From the NCBI GenBank assembly GCA_951799445.1, contig OX637294.1:20361452-20425451 (forward strand): a stretch of 64,000 nucleotides of DNA, in the 5' to 3' direction. Source of the DNA: Pseudisothecium myosuroides. Its lineage: Eukaryota; Streptophyta; Bryopsida; Hypnales; Lembophyllaceae. Positions 1 through 14,492 of the stretch are shown piece by piece. Every line of letters starts with the position of its first letter. The first letter of the stretch is position 1. The translations under genes and the position numbers were made by a program. The notes beneath the pieces are model-generated. The model was not told the DNA's origin. It did no database searches and was given only the letters and a program-made list of their open reading frames with translations.

Positions 1-3000
1 GGCCATCCGATGACCCTGCACCGACGCTGCCACCGCCATGGTCGGCGCTGTCACTCCCGCCAGAATTGGGGAACCCAGCAGCCGCTGATACGCCGGGCTT
101 CGCGTAGTTGCGGAACATGTCCCTCGCTTCCACCCGGGGGATATTGATGGGAGAACCCATCACCCCCACAACCGGGTCGACGAGAGGATGGAAACTCTCC
201 TGGTACAACTCAAAACCACCAGACTTCGACCGCGACAGAGGAACAAGATCTCTCCCTGTCACCGGCGCCGCCGAACCTCGCTGGGGCTGCTGATGGAAAT
301 ACGGAGGAGACCCAAAAGACGACGGAGGAGTGTCTGCAGCTACAGAATCTGCATCCACCAAAAATCTCAAAACACTCGCAGAAACCTCACCCTAATACCA
401 GAATATCACATATGTAAGCAAACCAAGCTAAGCCTTGCAATGAAAGCATTCGATACCTCTAGGTTTCGTTACATACGCTTGCTTTACCCACGCAAATGCA
501 CATGGAATGGTAGCGAACCTTGGTAGCCACGATGGTAACCGTTAACACCACCTCCGCTACCACCTAACGGCGCACCCTCGGAACCAAAGCTACTGCAGCT
601 ACTGGTCCGCCGGATGGCCAGGCCTCGCAAACCAACGGACCATCTTCCGGACCCGTCTTGCAAACCCTCGTCTCCGAGAAGCTGCTCATGAGCAGTAGAT
701 ACCCCTGGCAATGGATCCGGCACCAGAACTTCCCTGCACACACGGCCATTGGAAGATGCTTCACCACTCCAGGCACAGCTCACTCCAACTCTTCGACCGG
801 ATTCAGGTAAGAAACACCAGAAAGCTTTCCGCCGAAAGAATCACAGCCATACAAAACAGGCCACAAAAAGGACGCCAACAAACAGGCAAGGCGGAAGACG
901 AATCCAAGCCTACACATTGCTCCAATTGAAAGACACGACGGACGGAAAGAGGGAATCCTCACCGGGAACCTTGAACTTTCTTAAACTTCTCCAGCCTTTC
1001 AATGACGGGAACGAGGTCTTTCCTCCGAACTTCCACAATCCGAGTAGGAATTCTCTCGATCTCGATCTCTCCAAACCCGTCGTCTCCCGAGACGTCGCCG
1101 TCAGACTCGGACGCCGTTGCTGGCCCCGTCAACATCAAATGGAACTGGATCTGGAAACGAGAAACAACCCAGGTGGACTCCGGCATCAGGGATTAAATGC
1201 AGAAGCTCCACTGGATAAATGCCACCCTCATGACAGAATCGAACATAAAATGCACAAATAAGAAGAACCACTTCCACACCCCTCCTCTACCCAGTTAAAA
1301 GTCCCGAAAAAACTAGAAATATAAAATCCATGGAAACAACTGAACTTCTCCAAAGGACAGGGGTCACCGCTCCACCAGCTCTGAAATACACGAATGACAA
1401 ACACGCGAAAGAGCCAGTACCTTCGACTTCGCCCAAATGGGAACAGGCCTGGCCTGATGCATCTGAACTTCAGCATTGGACATAAACCACCGTTGCAGCT
1501 CTTCAGTCGTCATACCTTCCTTAGCTACGGACCCGGAACACACACACGGACCGGCAGACACTCCCACTCCGTCGACTTCGTCACCCGCGCCCCGCGAATC
1601 CACTCGCTCTTCCCGTTCCACCCAGTTCGGTCGACGAGCAACGTCCCACCTCTCCACGGGATCCACAACGACCTTCAGCTCTTGAGACAGACCGGGGCTC
1701 CCCGGGGAACCGATGCCGGCCATTTGGGGCAAACCGTTGGGGTAAACGCCGTCTCCTCCCGCAGAGGGACGCAGCAAATAACGAAGAAGATGACCCGTCG
1801 GACACATCACCCACAGTTGGTCCTTCAAGGTACCCACACCCAGGTCCGACTCCACGCCGGCGCCACCACCGTCGTGAAACACGGCGGCCACGGCACCGGC
1901 AAGCACGTGAGGGCGACCGGTCGCCGTCACGGCCGCACTCGTCACCGTGCCACGCCACCCGCCAGTCCCATTCTTCACTCGACTCACCACATTCAGAGTT
2001 ATGGCAGAAGGAGGAGGGTGCAGGGCTTGCGGATTCGAACTCAGCGACCCGGGACTCGACCACCACGGGAACACGGGAGACGATGTCAACGTCGGACCAA
2101 TCAGACCATCGACAGGCACCGTTCCGTGCGTTTGCGGACCCACTGGGCCCCCGAACGGAGATATCGCGAACAAGTGGTTGGTTCCCCTGGAAGAGCTCAC
2201 AGCAATCCAATGGCTGTCGGCACTGAAACTGATGTCCTGAATGACCTGTCACGATCCAAGGAGACACACGAATAAGGTCCGCGAGACCACACGCTGATCC
2301 CGACTCCTGCACTGCACGACCCGCTTGTACACACACTGGGTGGCACTGACTGAGCACTTGGCTAGCTGTCGAGATCCACTGATCCTCCAATGGAAATGGG
2401 GTCGTCTACTGTCACTTCTCGTGGTCCACAACCTCCCACTTCGAAGTCGGATAAGAAATGCAGACACACTGATAAAAAAAACAATCTCACACTTGCACCC
2501 AAAATGATCTTTCAGCGCCTTATGCTGACCTCCCAGAACCACACTCCTACACAGGTTCAAATGCTCAAAGGGACGCAAGCAGTAGGAGTCACCCTGAGAT
2601 CAAACCCACACCCGGATACATACTGCTCGGAATAATATATCAAAGCGGTTGCAAAGAAACGAGAAAGCACTGCACCACTTACCGCATTCGTCACACCACG
2701 AGACAGCTTGTAAAGATGCACGTGAGTCATGCTGGAATCGACAACACCAGGAACACCGGTGCTCGAAGACGGAGGGGTCAGGCGAAACACGTTCAGGTTG
2801 TGACCATACACAGAGGCCGTCACCAGCAGAGTGCCGCTCGGATCAAACGACACGGCGGACAAAGGGCTGGTGTGCGCACGGAATTGGGCCACCACACTCT
2901 TGCTCACGATGTCGCGAATAATCACCTGAAATCCACAGGACAGCACCACTCTCAGGAACACTCCACATGCACGTCTCCAACCATCATGGCAGGTCCGCAG

Positions 3001-5005
3001 ACAAGACCACATCCCCAATCGGGAGGGAAAAACAGCGAGGGACTGCCGGGACTTACCGTGCCAGCGAACTCCGGCTCAGGAACAGACCCGCCTTGCCAAG
3101 GACTGTGGCCGTTCGAACCGTTCTTCCAATTCGGACTCCCCACGCCGGGGGAACCGTTGCCAACATCCGGCATCAGCTCCGAGTAGTAACTTTTCGTCGT
3201 CTTGTACACCATGTCACCCACGGCCACCACTCCGGCCACCAGATGCTTGCTGGACTCCTTCGCATAATGAGCCACGAAGCTGCCATTGGCTGGCGAAGAG
3301 GACGGGCTCACCCCTGGAGACGGGGTCAGGTGCTGGGGGGCCACACGACCGGTCGTCGCCACAAGAGGCTGGTTCGCGGCATACGCTAACCACCGGGGAC
3401 CGACTGCCATGGCGCCGAACCCATAGTGACTGGACCCGGGGGCGGGAGTCGGGGATGGATAAGTAAGCACACTGAAGATATTCTGAAGGCTACCTGCATC
3501 GAAGCAATAGATCTGCACACCAACGAGGAAAAACATCTCCATCAAAACGCCGTCTTCATCTCCTCCAAAACGTTCTGAAAACGACGAAAAGGCTATTCGC
3601 AATAAGGACTCCCACAAAATGGGGTCTGAAGCCTGAACCAGGCTAGCAAGTCCCAGGACCGTCACAAAGGAGTAGGGATAAAGCAACATGGCAGGACATG
3701 TAAAACCTTGTGCAATGAAACAAGGACAAGACCAAGTACCTGGGTGGCCAGAGCGACTGCAATCACACGAGAGCTACAGCGCACCGCGTGAATTCCAGTG
3801 CGGAATCGTAAGGTATGCACATAAGAATGAGTACGAAGCGAATAAAATTTCACCACCGTCGGCACGAAGTGCGAGCCGGTCACGCCCACATTGACACCGC
3901 TGCTACCACCACCATAGCCACCCGGGAAACCTCCGCCACCCGGGAAACCTCCGCCACCCGGGCTCCCGGAACCGGATGTGTCGGAAGTCACAACCAACAG
4001 CAGAGGACGAGCTCCCTTGAAGCTCGAACCTCCATCCACGGGGTCTGGAGTTATTGGTTTCGGGGCCAGACGAAGGAACGCCACGAGGCCGTCACGGCGG
4101 GACACCAGCTCATGCACGTTGCTCGCGTCTTGGACGTCCCACACTTGGAATCCATTCAAATAAGTCAAAAGAAGCACTCGCCGAATCTCGCCCGAACTCA
4201 GCTCGAGCTTGTCAAAGTTGGACCACTGGACCTGCAAATGCACACAATACCAAGGTTTCAAGCAGTGCCTGGGAATAGCAACGAAGGGCTGGGCCCCGAG
4301 GGGACTCGACCGTGTTTAGGACTGCAGCTCAACGTTGCCCGCAATGCCGCAACAAACCAAGTGCAAAACCCTAAAAGAAGGAACAAGAATCGAGGTGCGG
4401 TCGCCTGCATGAATGCATGGCTCCTCACGTCTTAACACACAATCCTATCAGTAATGAAAAGGTTACTTTCCAACCGAACTTGGAATGGAACTTATCCTGC
4501 AAATGCCTGAATTTGGATGACGCAATATCCGACAAAAACCAACAAGGTGGAAAATGATTCACACAAAACCTTGAGGGGCTACAAAACGAAAAGGGGGACC
4601 TCAAGTCTCGGCTTTAATGTTGCAAGAGTGGGACCAAATCCCCAATTGGGGGAAAGAGCCACCGCAATGGGAATATAGAGTGCGAGGCACTACGAGTGGT
4701 TGTCATCCCAATGTAACACAAACCAGGAAGATGCAAGCTTGCCAAACAAGGGCCATGCGCTCAACGGCCACAACAGCAGATGGCAAGGTCTCCAGTACCT
4801 GTTCCCGCTGTCGATCATCTTCGTGATTCAATGAGCCGCTGGAAGCGGCCGACACAGCAGCCTGACGAACGGTGGACGCAGCGATGCTACTCGCGTTGGC
4901 CGACACGCTCCGAAGATAGTTGGATATAGTGCGAAAGGACGAAGGCAGCGAGCTGAATTTGCCCCCACGGGGACTACGCACATGATAGTCGGCATCGTTC
5001 CTCAT
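1..5005 (-). CDS. ATG18: ATG18 f/g/h-type WD40/BCAS3 autophagy protein, left copy (3' end cut by window)
   Basis: Minus-strand copy of the gene at 19306-24857. Coding exons, read downwards: 5005-4799, 4231-3740, 3512-3057, 2925-2683, 2245-1421, 1150-963, 733-519, and 348 to beyond base 1. All visible junctions are GT-AG and keep the frame, and I see no stop or frameshift, so this copy looks functional. Exon 1 begins MRNDADYHVRSP. The propeller part carries FRAHTSPLSAVSFDPSG and YKLSRG (the PROPPIN L/F-RRG site, here LSRG). Exon 2 is 18 bp longer than in the other copy because the Gly/Pro loop (near residues 155-186) has extra GGFPGG units. Family knowledge: ATG18 proteins bind PI3P on autophagic membranes; the f/g/h group has a long BCAS3-like C-terminus. 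The symbol is given at family level; I cannot separate f, g and h. Confidence 0.9.
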
Positions 5006-6914
5006 CCCACTCAATGCCTGGCTCTGCACAGATTGTTGCCCCTCCTAAGCACATGCCCACGCGGCGTTTCCTGTGCACCCACAGTCCTCACAAAAGTGCC
5101 ATCAACACCCAATGCTTCACAGTATCCACCAACTAGGACCCAATCCACATGACAAAGCTCCTCAACGCCAGAAAACCCACTGCTGCTGGCCTTCGAATCT
5201 CAGGGCCACAAACCAGGAGGTAGAGTGCACCCCAGGAGACACTCTCTGCCTGTTCTACCGAGAAAACGGCCAGGAGGACACCTCAGCAGCGCTCATCCCA
5301 AGAACTTCGAGATTAAAACCCCGTGCCGTGATGCGAATTACCAACTGACGTCCTAAATAGCTTGCAAAACAATGCAACACCACGACACGGAACGCGGAGC
5401 ATGCGTCGGAGCCCCACAGAAAGAGCTCAAAACAAACACTGTTTCGCGGACTCGTTTCGTCTCCAGCTCACTGCTGTCGAACCGCGGCTACGCCTCTCAA
5501 ATCGAGCACAGACGATAAAAAGGAGGTGCAACGATCCTTCCCAACATATGGAACAGGATTGAATTCGATCGAATTCGGGTTCAGACCACATACCTGGCAA
5601 CGACTGACGACTTGTGTCAGCCATTGCCTCCTTAAAATGCGGCAGCCATGATTGCAACTTCGATGCTCGCTCGAGGTCCCACCACTCGGATGCCTCGACA
5701 ACCGACCTTGAACAACGGATTTCACAACCGACTGATCGACGATGGGGGATTCTCTTCAACCTGCACGTCCCAAACACACAAAATTCATCCACCAATCTCG
5801 ATCTCAGACAAGAGAGTGTCCACACCAAGAAAACCCTCTCGAGCCCACAATTCGAACCCAGACACGGCAAGTATTCGGTGCATACTTCTCGAAGAAAACA
5901 AAGCATAGACCCAGTTTCCTGCTCTGGATTGGAAAACCTGCAAAATAAGCTCTCCGAATTCAACTCGCCGACGATTCAGGGAAAAGTTCACACACACACG
6001 CACAGGTGTCGACGTGTACGCCACGAAAGAGAAAGCATTGGAAAAAACGGACTCGATCGCCGCTCATGGACTTCCGAAAGACCGAAGAATCGAAACTCCT
6101 CTTCAGCGCACCAAATTCAAAGAGCACGTGATCATCGCCAGACCGCGTGACGGCATGCGCACGCCTCCACGCGGCGTCCAGCACACGACATCACTACCCA
6201 GAACACGAAATCCATCACCAATCGACCCTCCAACGCAAACCCTCGCTGCCCTGACAGTCAAAATAAAAACCCTAACAACCACACATCCTCAACCCCGCGC
6301 GGAATTCCCCCGAGTGGGTCACCGGAATTCCAACAAGAGTAGCATCGCTGCGTCCTCGCCTCCTCACCTTGCAATTGACGTCACGCACACAATTCCCTCC
6401 GCGAGCGTTTCCTTGGACACCAACCGCTGCGACGCATGAGAGGAGTATGCATCCGCACCATCTAATTAATTACCTTACCACCGCGTCATCGGCATCTCCA
6501 TCGGACAAATCGCCCAGGCCGAAAGCTGAACCTCGACAACCGCGGCATCCTCGATGAATGTTGGAGGGACACAGACACAGACACCGAGCACGGGACACGT
6601 TTTGTTTTCTTCTTCCAGTGTCCACTTGATTCTCTTTAATTCCCAAGCAAACAAACCAAAAGAAAAGACAAAGAAACACACAACATGGAAAGGATAGGAA
6701 GGAGGCGGGGCTGACCGAGAATTGCCGGACGGAAGAAGCTGGTTGGAGTGTGTGTGAGCGAGTGAGCGAGCGACACAAGAGTCCTTGTGATCCCCTGCAC
6801 CTAAAGGCCTGGTGGAAGGGTTCGCGAAGCAACGCTCGACGTCGATCTTGCGCGTAAGTTACTCCCGCTTCTGCCGCAAGATTGCCACGCTCCTTGCGAA
6901 CGCAATCCCTGAAG
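5006..6914 (-). promoter_or_regulatory. Shared upstream region of left ATG18-type gene
   Basis: About 1.9 kb upstream of the left ATG is retained in both arms. It probably holds the 5' leader and promoter. Several antisense or alternative reading frames are open here, but they shift frame between the arms and I do not call them genes. I see no clear TATA box that I would commit to. Confidence 0.5.
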
Positions 6915-7139
6915 ATCAGGAATTTACGGTGATGGGAAGAAGAAAAGATGGGAAAAAAAAAAAAAATGGAATGGAAAATTGGAAAAATTATCTTGGAAGT
7001 GTTTTTTTATTAAATAGCACAATTAGATGTATGGATAAATGTGCATGCATGCATATAATCAACGGTTGATTTAAGCTATTATTAGTGAATTACATTAGCA
7101 ACTTTCAAGGATTAGGAAAATTATCAAGGGTGAGCTTAA

Positions 7140-7700
7140 ATTGGAGTTATTGAGTCCAAGGTAAAATTGTGGCATTGAGATGTGCATAGATGATCAAAGT
7201 TCACGAGCTTATTGTGAATATTGACCCAACGGGCATTCATCTTATTCGTACGTTAGGAACAAGGAGGTCGAAAATAAAAAGTTCCTAAATGTCCACATCC
7301 ATGTCTGTGGTGTTACGGACAGGAAGCACATTATTGTTGGGCGACAACTATATAAGTCTTAAGTACCTGTCTTTGTTATCTTTGAATCTTTGAAGGGTTG
7401 ACATCTTGATCTTTACCACCATTGAATGATGGTGAAAGCCAATGTGGAGACTGTAGTTGGTACTTGACATCCAACCATTGGTTCACAATAGATATATTTA
7501 AAGAATTTGTAAGTACTATCCTAGCATGTGGTATGACCTTTTAAATCAATCTCTTGAGAGAACCATCTTTGTCAATGGTGAAAAGAAATCAAGTGACGAC
7601 AATTCTAAAGATGATTTGGCTTATTGACTATTGGAGTATGCACATCAATATAGAATTTGGAGGACGGATAAAGACATATCATTCTAAATTTTATATTCTT
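7140..7700 (-). repeat. Older inverted homology, left side of the centre
   Basis: Matches 16500-17085 in reverse complement at clearly lower identity than the main arms. Anchors include the GTGCATAGATGATCAAAG area (about 7180) against the CATCTACGCATATC area (about 17030), TTGACCCAACGGGCA (about 7225) against TGCCCGTTGGATCAA (about 16986), and CTCTTGAGAGAACCATCTTT (about 7552) against AAAGATGGTTCTTTCAAGAG (about 16658). Confidence 0.75.
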
Positions 7701-8216
7701 TATATTCCAACCAATTATACTTGTATCAATTAATAAATTGGTAATGTCCATTCAAGCATGCTTTTAGACAACAATGTAACCTCTAAACACTCCAAGTGCA
7801 AAAAGTGGAGGATGGACAATATTAATCCCTAAAGGACTGAGGGGGTTCAAGGAGACATTGACAAAAATTGTCTTTTTTGGGTGTATTATTCAAAAATGAA
7901 TATTGAAATTTTTTTTGGAAACTTTAACCATAAAAAATTGAAGTAAAGTATTTTATCAAAGTATGAAAAAAATTCAGACCATTTGACCACGTAAATTGAA
8001 AGATTATAACATTTGAAGAAAAAAAAATTGTTTTTCATTCCCGCAAAATAGGATTAGCCAGACTTTGGACCCTTTTGGACAAAATTTTTGCTTTACGCAA
8101 AAATGATGATTTTGACCATTTGTGATTCTATGATGTTAGATTCACTCATAAAAAGTTTTAGAAGCAGGTATAGAGTTTAGCTTACTATAAATCACCCTGC
8201 AATGCAAAGACATTAA

Positions 8217-9141
8217 CCCCTAAAGTCCTAGGGCCTTTTTTCCATCAAAAACCACTCAAAACTGCCATTTCTATAGCAAAGAGCAAAAAAATTGAAAAAT
8301 GTTTTGTTTTTCAAATTTAACCATAGGATCTTGTACAAGACAAGTGTAAAAATGTAAGGAAGAAATTTCATAAACTTTGATCGTATAGATTGCAAGATAT
8401 TTGCATTTAAAGTAAAAGAAACGAGTTTTTTTGCACCTTGCTCAACTACATTTTTCGGCTTTGAACCTTCATAACTTAAAACTTTTACTCTACTGATTTT
8501 GAATTTCTAATTTTTTATGATGAAGAATTGAGTTGAGAGTCTAGGAAAAAAAAATTTTAAAAACACACACTTAGTTTTCACTCATTAAAAAATTATTAAG
8601 AAGAAGTAAGTTCAAGATTGAAGAAAAATCTAAATTGTTAATAGCTCTAAGATGGAATTGAAATACACTAATCTCAATGGTGAGATTGTTCTAGCAAGAG
8701 ATCTTAACCTTGGGAAACTTTTGTTTTTGAAAAATTGTGAAAATTGAGTTCAGAAATGAATCCTAAAAGTGTTTTTTTCAAGAAGATGCTCTAATTGCCC
8801 AAAAAACAAGATTGTCCATAACTTTCTCATAACAAATCCAAATGGAATGAATAAAAGCTTTCCATGTAGATAAAAATATAATCTATATGAAACTATTTTT
8901 TTTTAATTTTTTACTTGAAGTTTTTTTGAAGGTCTTTTTCTACCTGACGAACTAAAAAAAGGGCTTTCTGTGCAATAACTTTTGCTCCCGGGCTCCGATT
9001 GAAATAAAAATTATATTTTTGGAAAGCTAACGTGTTTCCTATCTTCTCAAAAAAATTCAAAAAATAATGACAAATATTGAGATTGTAGGAGCCTGCCCAA
9101 AATCCATTTTGTCCCTCGAGGGGACAATGGGACTTTAGGGG
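8217..9141. mobile_element. piggyBac-like non-autonomous element A (TTAA-flanked)
   Basis: TTAA occurs at 8213-8216 and 9142-9145. The left end reads CCCCTAAAGTCC and the right end GGACTTTAGGGG after a poorly conserved interior, giving perfect inverted ends beside TTAA. No transposase is visible in 925 bp. TTAA targets with CCC...GGG ends are the hallmark of the piggyBac superfamily; the assignment rests on ends and target only. Confidence 0.72.
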
Positions 9142-10946
9142 TTAAGTGAATTGACAATATACTAGTCATTTTTTGATGATTTCTTGTGCAATTAGAAACT
9201 TTTTATTTGAAATCCAAACGGTGAAAAATTAGAGACAAACATTTGGAATATTTGGAAAAAATTCAAGAATTTTGACTTCATATATTGCAAGATATTAGGA
9301 CTTGAAGTTAGAAGAATTTTTTTTTTAGAACCGCCCCAACATAGCTTACAAAATTCGATTCCTCTTAGAATGTGATCTGAGCCCTAAAATTTATTTTTGT
9401 TAGACAATTGTATACCATATTTTATCAGTTACGTACATGCCAAATTTCAGAAGTTGATGAGTTTTTTTACATAATATTTCCAAAAGAATTCTAAATTGCC
9501 CGAGCTACCCAAAAAATTTAGGGTAGCATAACAATTGATCTAGGCAGCCACCCAATTTTGAAAAAAATAGGTTTTTACCATGGAGGTACATATTTACACA
9601 TTGTATCCAAATTTCATGAACATCCAACCAAGAATGACTTCGTAGGAACCTACTCGAGATTTCTCATATACGTTGAATGGACACTTGTTTTTCTAAGGGA
9701 TAAAAGTCCATAGTGAATGGAGGGCTAACAATTTTCATTCAACTATATTTTTGAGACTTCAGTAAAAGTTTAGAATGCTTTTGGAAAAAAAATTGTATTG
9801 CCTATTGGATATATCTTTTGCTAAAAACATTATAGGGGCATAAAAGTTACAACAAGGGCAATATCCTGAATCTGTAGCTATAGTGCAAACATTATCATTT
9901 ACAAAGGAGCTTGGGGCAGGTGTTCATAAAATGTTGTGAAAAGAATGAATGTTGTATACTCAATAAAATACTTTGAAGATTACAAAATATAATACTACAA
10001 CAGTGATTATAACACGTGGCACATATGACCGCAGTGAACAATTACTATGACAAAGAACTTCAATTTTCTAATCTATTACTTGGATAAATGCTCACTATGG
10101 TATACAAAATCCTAATATAATGCACTTGAGGTGCATAGAAATGCTTGATTTGTGCTACCGTAAGTATAGAGTAGGGTTGGCACTTCTTTGCCAAATATTT
10201 ATTTATTTCCAAAAAATTAGGTTTGACAAATGGTAAAAATAGAATTTTTTGCCAATATTCTTTTCTTCACTATACAAAAAAAGCTAAAATTTTGGCATCT
10301 ATTTTTAAAATAATTTTTTACCAATCCTACAACTATAATAGTTTGCATAAGTTTTTTGATATTTGTTTCCAAAACTGCACTAGCAAATACATCCACTCCT
10401 TTTTTTCACAAATAATTCATGAGTTCCAACAAAAAATTGAAGACATATTTCCCCTCATAAATTGTATAAAATTAACATTAAAATAATAAATAATAAATAT
10501 GATTTTAAAACCTTAAAATCTAATTTAAGATTTAATTTGAGCTTTAAAGTTGAATATAACAGTTCAAAAAAATCCTAAAATAATATAAATATAAAAAACA
10601 TAATTCTTTCAATTGTAAACACCTACATTAAAAAATTGAAAATTATCTCAATAGTGCTCATTGAGATTTTTAAATTTAGTAAGCACAATGTAGTGTGACA
10701 ATTTAAAATTATGTGTAAAACGGAGACTCAAACTCAAAGGACTTTAACAAGATATATGTCGTATAGGTCAAGGCTCTAGGAGAAATTTTCCAGAAGAGAA
10801 TTTCCTACCCAAGGAGCTAATGTAAGATCAACTCAAAGAAATAATGACCCCAAGCTCAAATTCTATCCCAATACTACAATCGTCAATAATCAAAACTAGG
10901 AATATGTGAACAAGCAAGAAGGTACTAAGGCTTGAAAGTGACCCCA

Positions 10947-11157
10947 CACTACAAGAGAAAGGGGTGTTTTAAATATAGTCCTAGAGATAAGATTTTAAGT
11001 AATGACCTTTTTAGGAGATTTTAAGTAAGAAATACACGTCTTTCTAATAAATTTTACTAGAAAGACGCGTATTTCTTACTTAAAATCTCCTAAAAAGGTC
11101 ATTACTTAAAATCTTATCTCTAGGACTATACTTAAAACACCCCTTTCTCTTGTAGTG
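10947..11157. mobile_element. CACTA-type hairpin MITE
   Basis: Almost the entire 211 bp is one inverted repeat with an unpaired centre near 11040-11050. Ends are CACTACAAGAGAAAGG and CCTTTCTCTTGTAGTG. A 3-bp target duplication CCA sits at 10944-10946 and 11158-11160. CACTACAAG ends plus a 3-bp duplication are diagnostic of plant CACTA (EnSpm) elements. It has no coding capacity. Confidence 0.92.
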
Positions 11158-14100
11158 CCACATCCTTCAAAAAATGCACCAAAATACTTTAAAAAATAAG
11201 CAAAAATGCTCCCAAAATACAAAATGGACTCAAAATGGCCAAATTGGCTTAAGTTGTACGAATGCAAAAGCATCAACGATTTGATAATAGCAAATAGGAG
11301 GTGGTTTGAGAGAGAAGAGAATGGCCAGTTTTAAACTTTTTCCAAGGCCTCCCTTTCTTTGTCCTAACCTCTAAAAGTTTCTAGAATTAACTGTTAATTA
11401 CAAGAAAAAAAGTCAAATCTATTGCTAAACCACACTTAATTTTCGAAGTAATGCTCTATATGACACACAAATTAGCTTCAAAAAAACGAAATTAGCTTGA
11501 AAATCCCTTTCGACTACTCCCAGGTCATTCAGACTTACAAAAGCTAGCAAATTGTTAAAATAAAATGTAAAAATCCTAGATGATGGAATTTGCACTTTTT
11601 AAAGATTTCGACTTTCCCAGAGGATTTGGAAGATTTGTGAGAGTAAAAAAGACTCCTCTTCAGCCTTATTTGAATGTCACAAGCTCTCGGTACACTGGTC
11701 AATGCATCAAACTTGTTTAAATACCTTCAGAATTCAATGGAGTTGCCAATTTGGATACTTGTCAATGTCGGAGTGCCCTGAAACCATTAAAAGAAATATG
11801 AGCCCTCATGAGGGCTGTGAGTTCCCAAATAGTAGGGAACGTTGGCTAAAAAATGAAAAAAAGACGATTTTTTTTTTGGCTAGTGAACTACAGGGCTTGA
11901 TTTGCGAGGGACAGTTCAATGATATAATTTAGAAAATATTAGAAAACATTAAAAATACTAATATTAAAATACATACGAAATTTTAAAATTTTAAAATCTG
12001 ATGTTGCCAAAATCATCCTTATCAGCTTGAATTATTATTATATTATTATTTTAATTATTATTATAATATATTAAAATATTTTTTATTATATTTTTTTAAT
12101 TTTTTAATATTTTTAATATTTTAATATTTTTTTAATGTTTTTTTAATATTTTTTTATTGTGGTCTCTATTCATCATGATGATGAATAGTGACCATTGTCT
12201 CTCAAAGGGGCTGTAAGTTCCATTGCGGGGAACTTATAGCCCCTTTGTCAAAAAGAAGGAACCCTCTCAAGGGCTGAATTTTTTTCTAATGTTATTGGGC
12301 AACCTTATTATTACAAAAAATTCCATCCTAATTTTTAGTGGATTTTTACTGCAACCAAAGTAATTTTTGAATTTTTTTTATCACTAGTTAAAACTGTTGA
12401 CTTTTCATAAAGTCACTTTTGAATTCCGAAAAAATCCAATTTTTTTTGTATAACTTCTAGAAAGTTTTCAAATATTAATTTTAGTCTCATATTTTTATTC
12501 TACACTTTTGACCAGAAGGTTGATTTTAATTACCTCTTTTTAAACTCGATGAATGAGGAATCTTTTAACTGGAAGGAAATTTTAGTGAATTGATTGTGCC
12601 ATTGAGCCCTTGCTGTATTTTTATGTCAAAAACACCTATCTTTGATCTTTGGCCATGTCATCCCTTATATAGCTTCAATTTTTACTAGTAAGGCCAACAT
12701 CTAACTTTTTAAGACCATTTTTTTTTAAATGGATGTAATTCTAATTTGGGCTGGCTATAAGTATATCGAACACTAACAAGAATTTTCTACTATGGACTAC
12801 TAACTTTCATTTAGCAAGACTCTGTTACATGCATTTATATGTTTAATTTAATCTCTAACAGAAAACTTGCAATTGTTAGGCTTGACTATCTCAATCCTAA
12901 TCTTTCTCTCAAACACCTTATTGACCTCTCAAATACCTAAAATAACTTAAAAGCAAAGAATTGGACACTCTGAGCTTCTAGATAGGTACAAAGTATTGTA
13001 TTAGTGGCCTAGACTTTAACGACTACAATTTTAACACTTTTTTATAGACTTTTTACTATAAAATCTAATAATAATAAGCAAAAATAAAGTGAAGACCCTA
13101 CACTCTCTAGCTATCACTCATCCAAGGCACATAGCCAATCTATACTACTCTCTTGGACTAAACTTGACTAAAGATTTGTTTAAGAAAGAGATTTAATCAA
13201 GGACTGGCTTTTGGACTAAGAAAGATTTGATGCAAATAAGATGAGATCTTGATCATGCAATAGATGGAAAGACTTTTGGTTTATTTTTTTCTATATTTTC
13301 TAATTTTAATTTTCTTATTGTTTTCCATCCGCCTCAATTAGAGTTGACTTGGATCTATAAAGAATGAAATTGAAAACTCATTTTTTTTGCCCTCAGCAAA
13401 GTGAGTTTGGACTAAAAAGGGAGATAAAAGATACCCATACCTTCCTATAATAGAACAAATTTGGACCTAAAGAAAAAAAAATTTAACCTATCTTCTGCCC
13501 TCAATGGAGTGGATTTGGACTAAAAAATAATTAAAACAAGTTAGGTATTCATCCAAATTGTTTTTACAAATTCTAGATGGTTGTTGCTACTTTCATCTAA
13601 CACAACAGCATTTACCTAAACCTTTGTCTTAACACTTGACTTCTAAATCTTAAACTATCTACTTTGTGTGTCAAGGTTTTGTTAAGTGTTAGGGTTTGTT
13701 GATTGTGAGAGATTGGTTTTGTTTGTGAGAGACTGTGCTTTACAATAGTCAAAATGGCAAGGCAAAACTTTGCAATGTATGTTTACAATTATTGACAAAG
13801 AAAAGATTTAAGATTGTGTGGAGCAAGTTGAATTTCTATGAATTAGGCACTTTATATATATGTATGTGTATATATATATATATATAGCAAATTAGGTCAA
13901 TAATTTTCCAAAAATTTAGTTACCCTTTTAATTATTTATTTTATGACCAAGTTGCTAAGAGCTACAATATGAAGTTACTTTCAATCCATGAAAATTTGAG
14001 AGTCAAGTTAAAATTAACAATGCTACCGTACGTTTAGGCCTGATTTGGCAACTTGTTGTCAAAATAATTTAATTTTCACATTTCGACAATTCGGCAACCT

Positions 14101-14492
14101 GTTTTGATTTTCCTAGTTTTCTCTTATTTTCAGAAATAGTTGAAATTTCCTCAAGTTTTCCCTTGAAATTTTCTAAGATCTTCTCTTGAAATTTTTTCAG
14201 ATTTCCAGAAATAGTTGTAGAATTTTTTAAAAGTTAAGACACGATCCAAAATTTGCCTAGTTATTTACAAAACTGACCTACACGTACGGTACTAGAGTTT
14301 AGGCAGTAGAACTTACAATGTGCACAACAAAATTAGATATGTGCACAATGACATAAAGTTGTAATAATAGAGATGTAGTTTTTTATTTCATGTGTGATTG
14401 TTTCAAAATCTCAAGGCAATGGAGTTATTCAAACTTTCCAACATTGAAATCATATTAGGTAATGAAAATGCAAGCCAAGGTTATAATGAACA

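Larger units (their letters stand above)
1..6914 (-). repeat. Left arm of large inverted duplication
   Basis: This block is the reverse complement of about 17417-24309. Base 1 corresponds to about 24309, and the inner end (CGCAATCCCTGAAG near 6901-6914) corresponds to CTTCTGGGATTGCG at 17417-17430. Coding exons match at almost every base by eye; introns and upstream DNA show more substitutions and small indels. The arm continues beyond the window, so its outer boundary is unknown. Confidence 0.93.

Noticed and set aside
10223..10486. 87-codon open frame in the AT-rich centre
   Set aside because: K/I/F/N-rich low-complexity translation expected from random AT-rich DNA.
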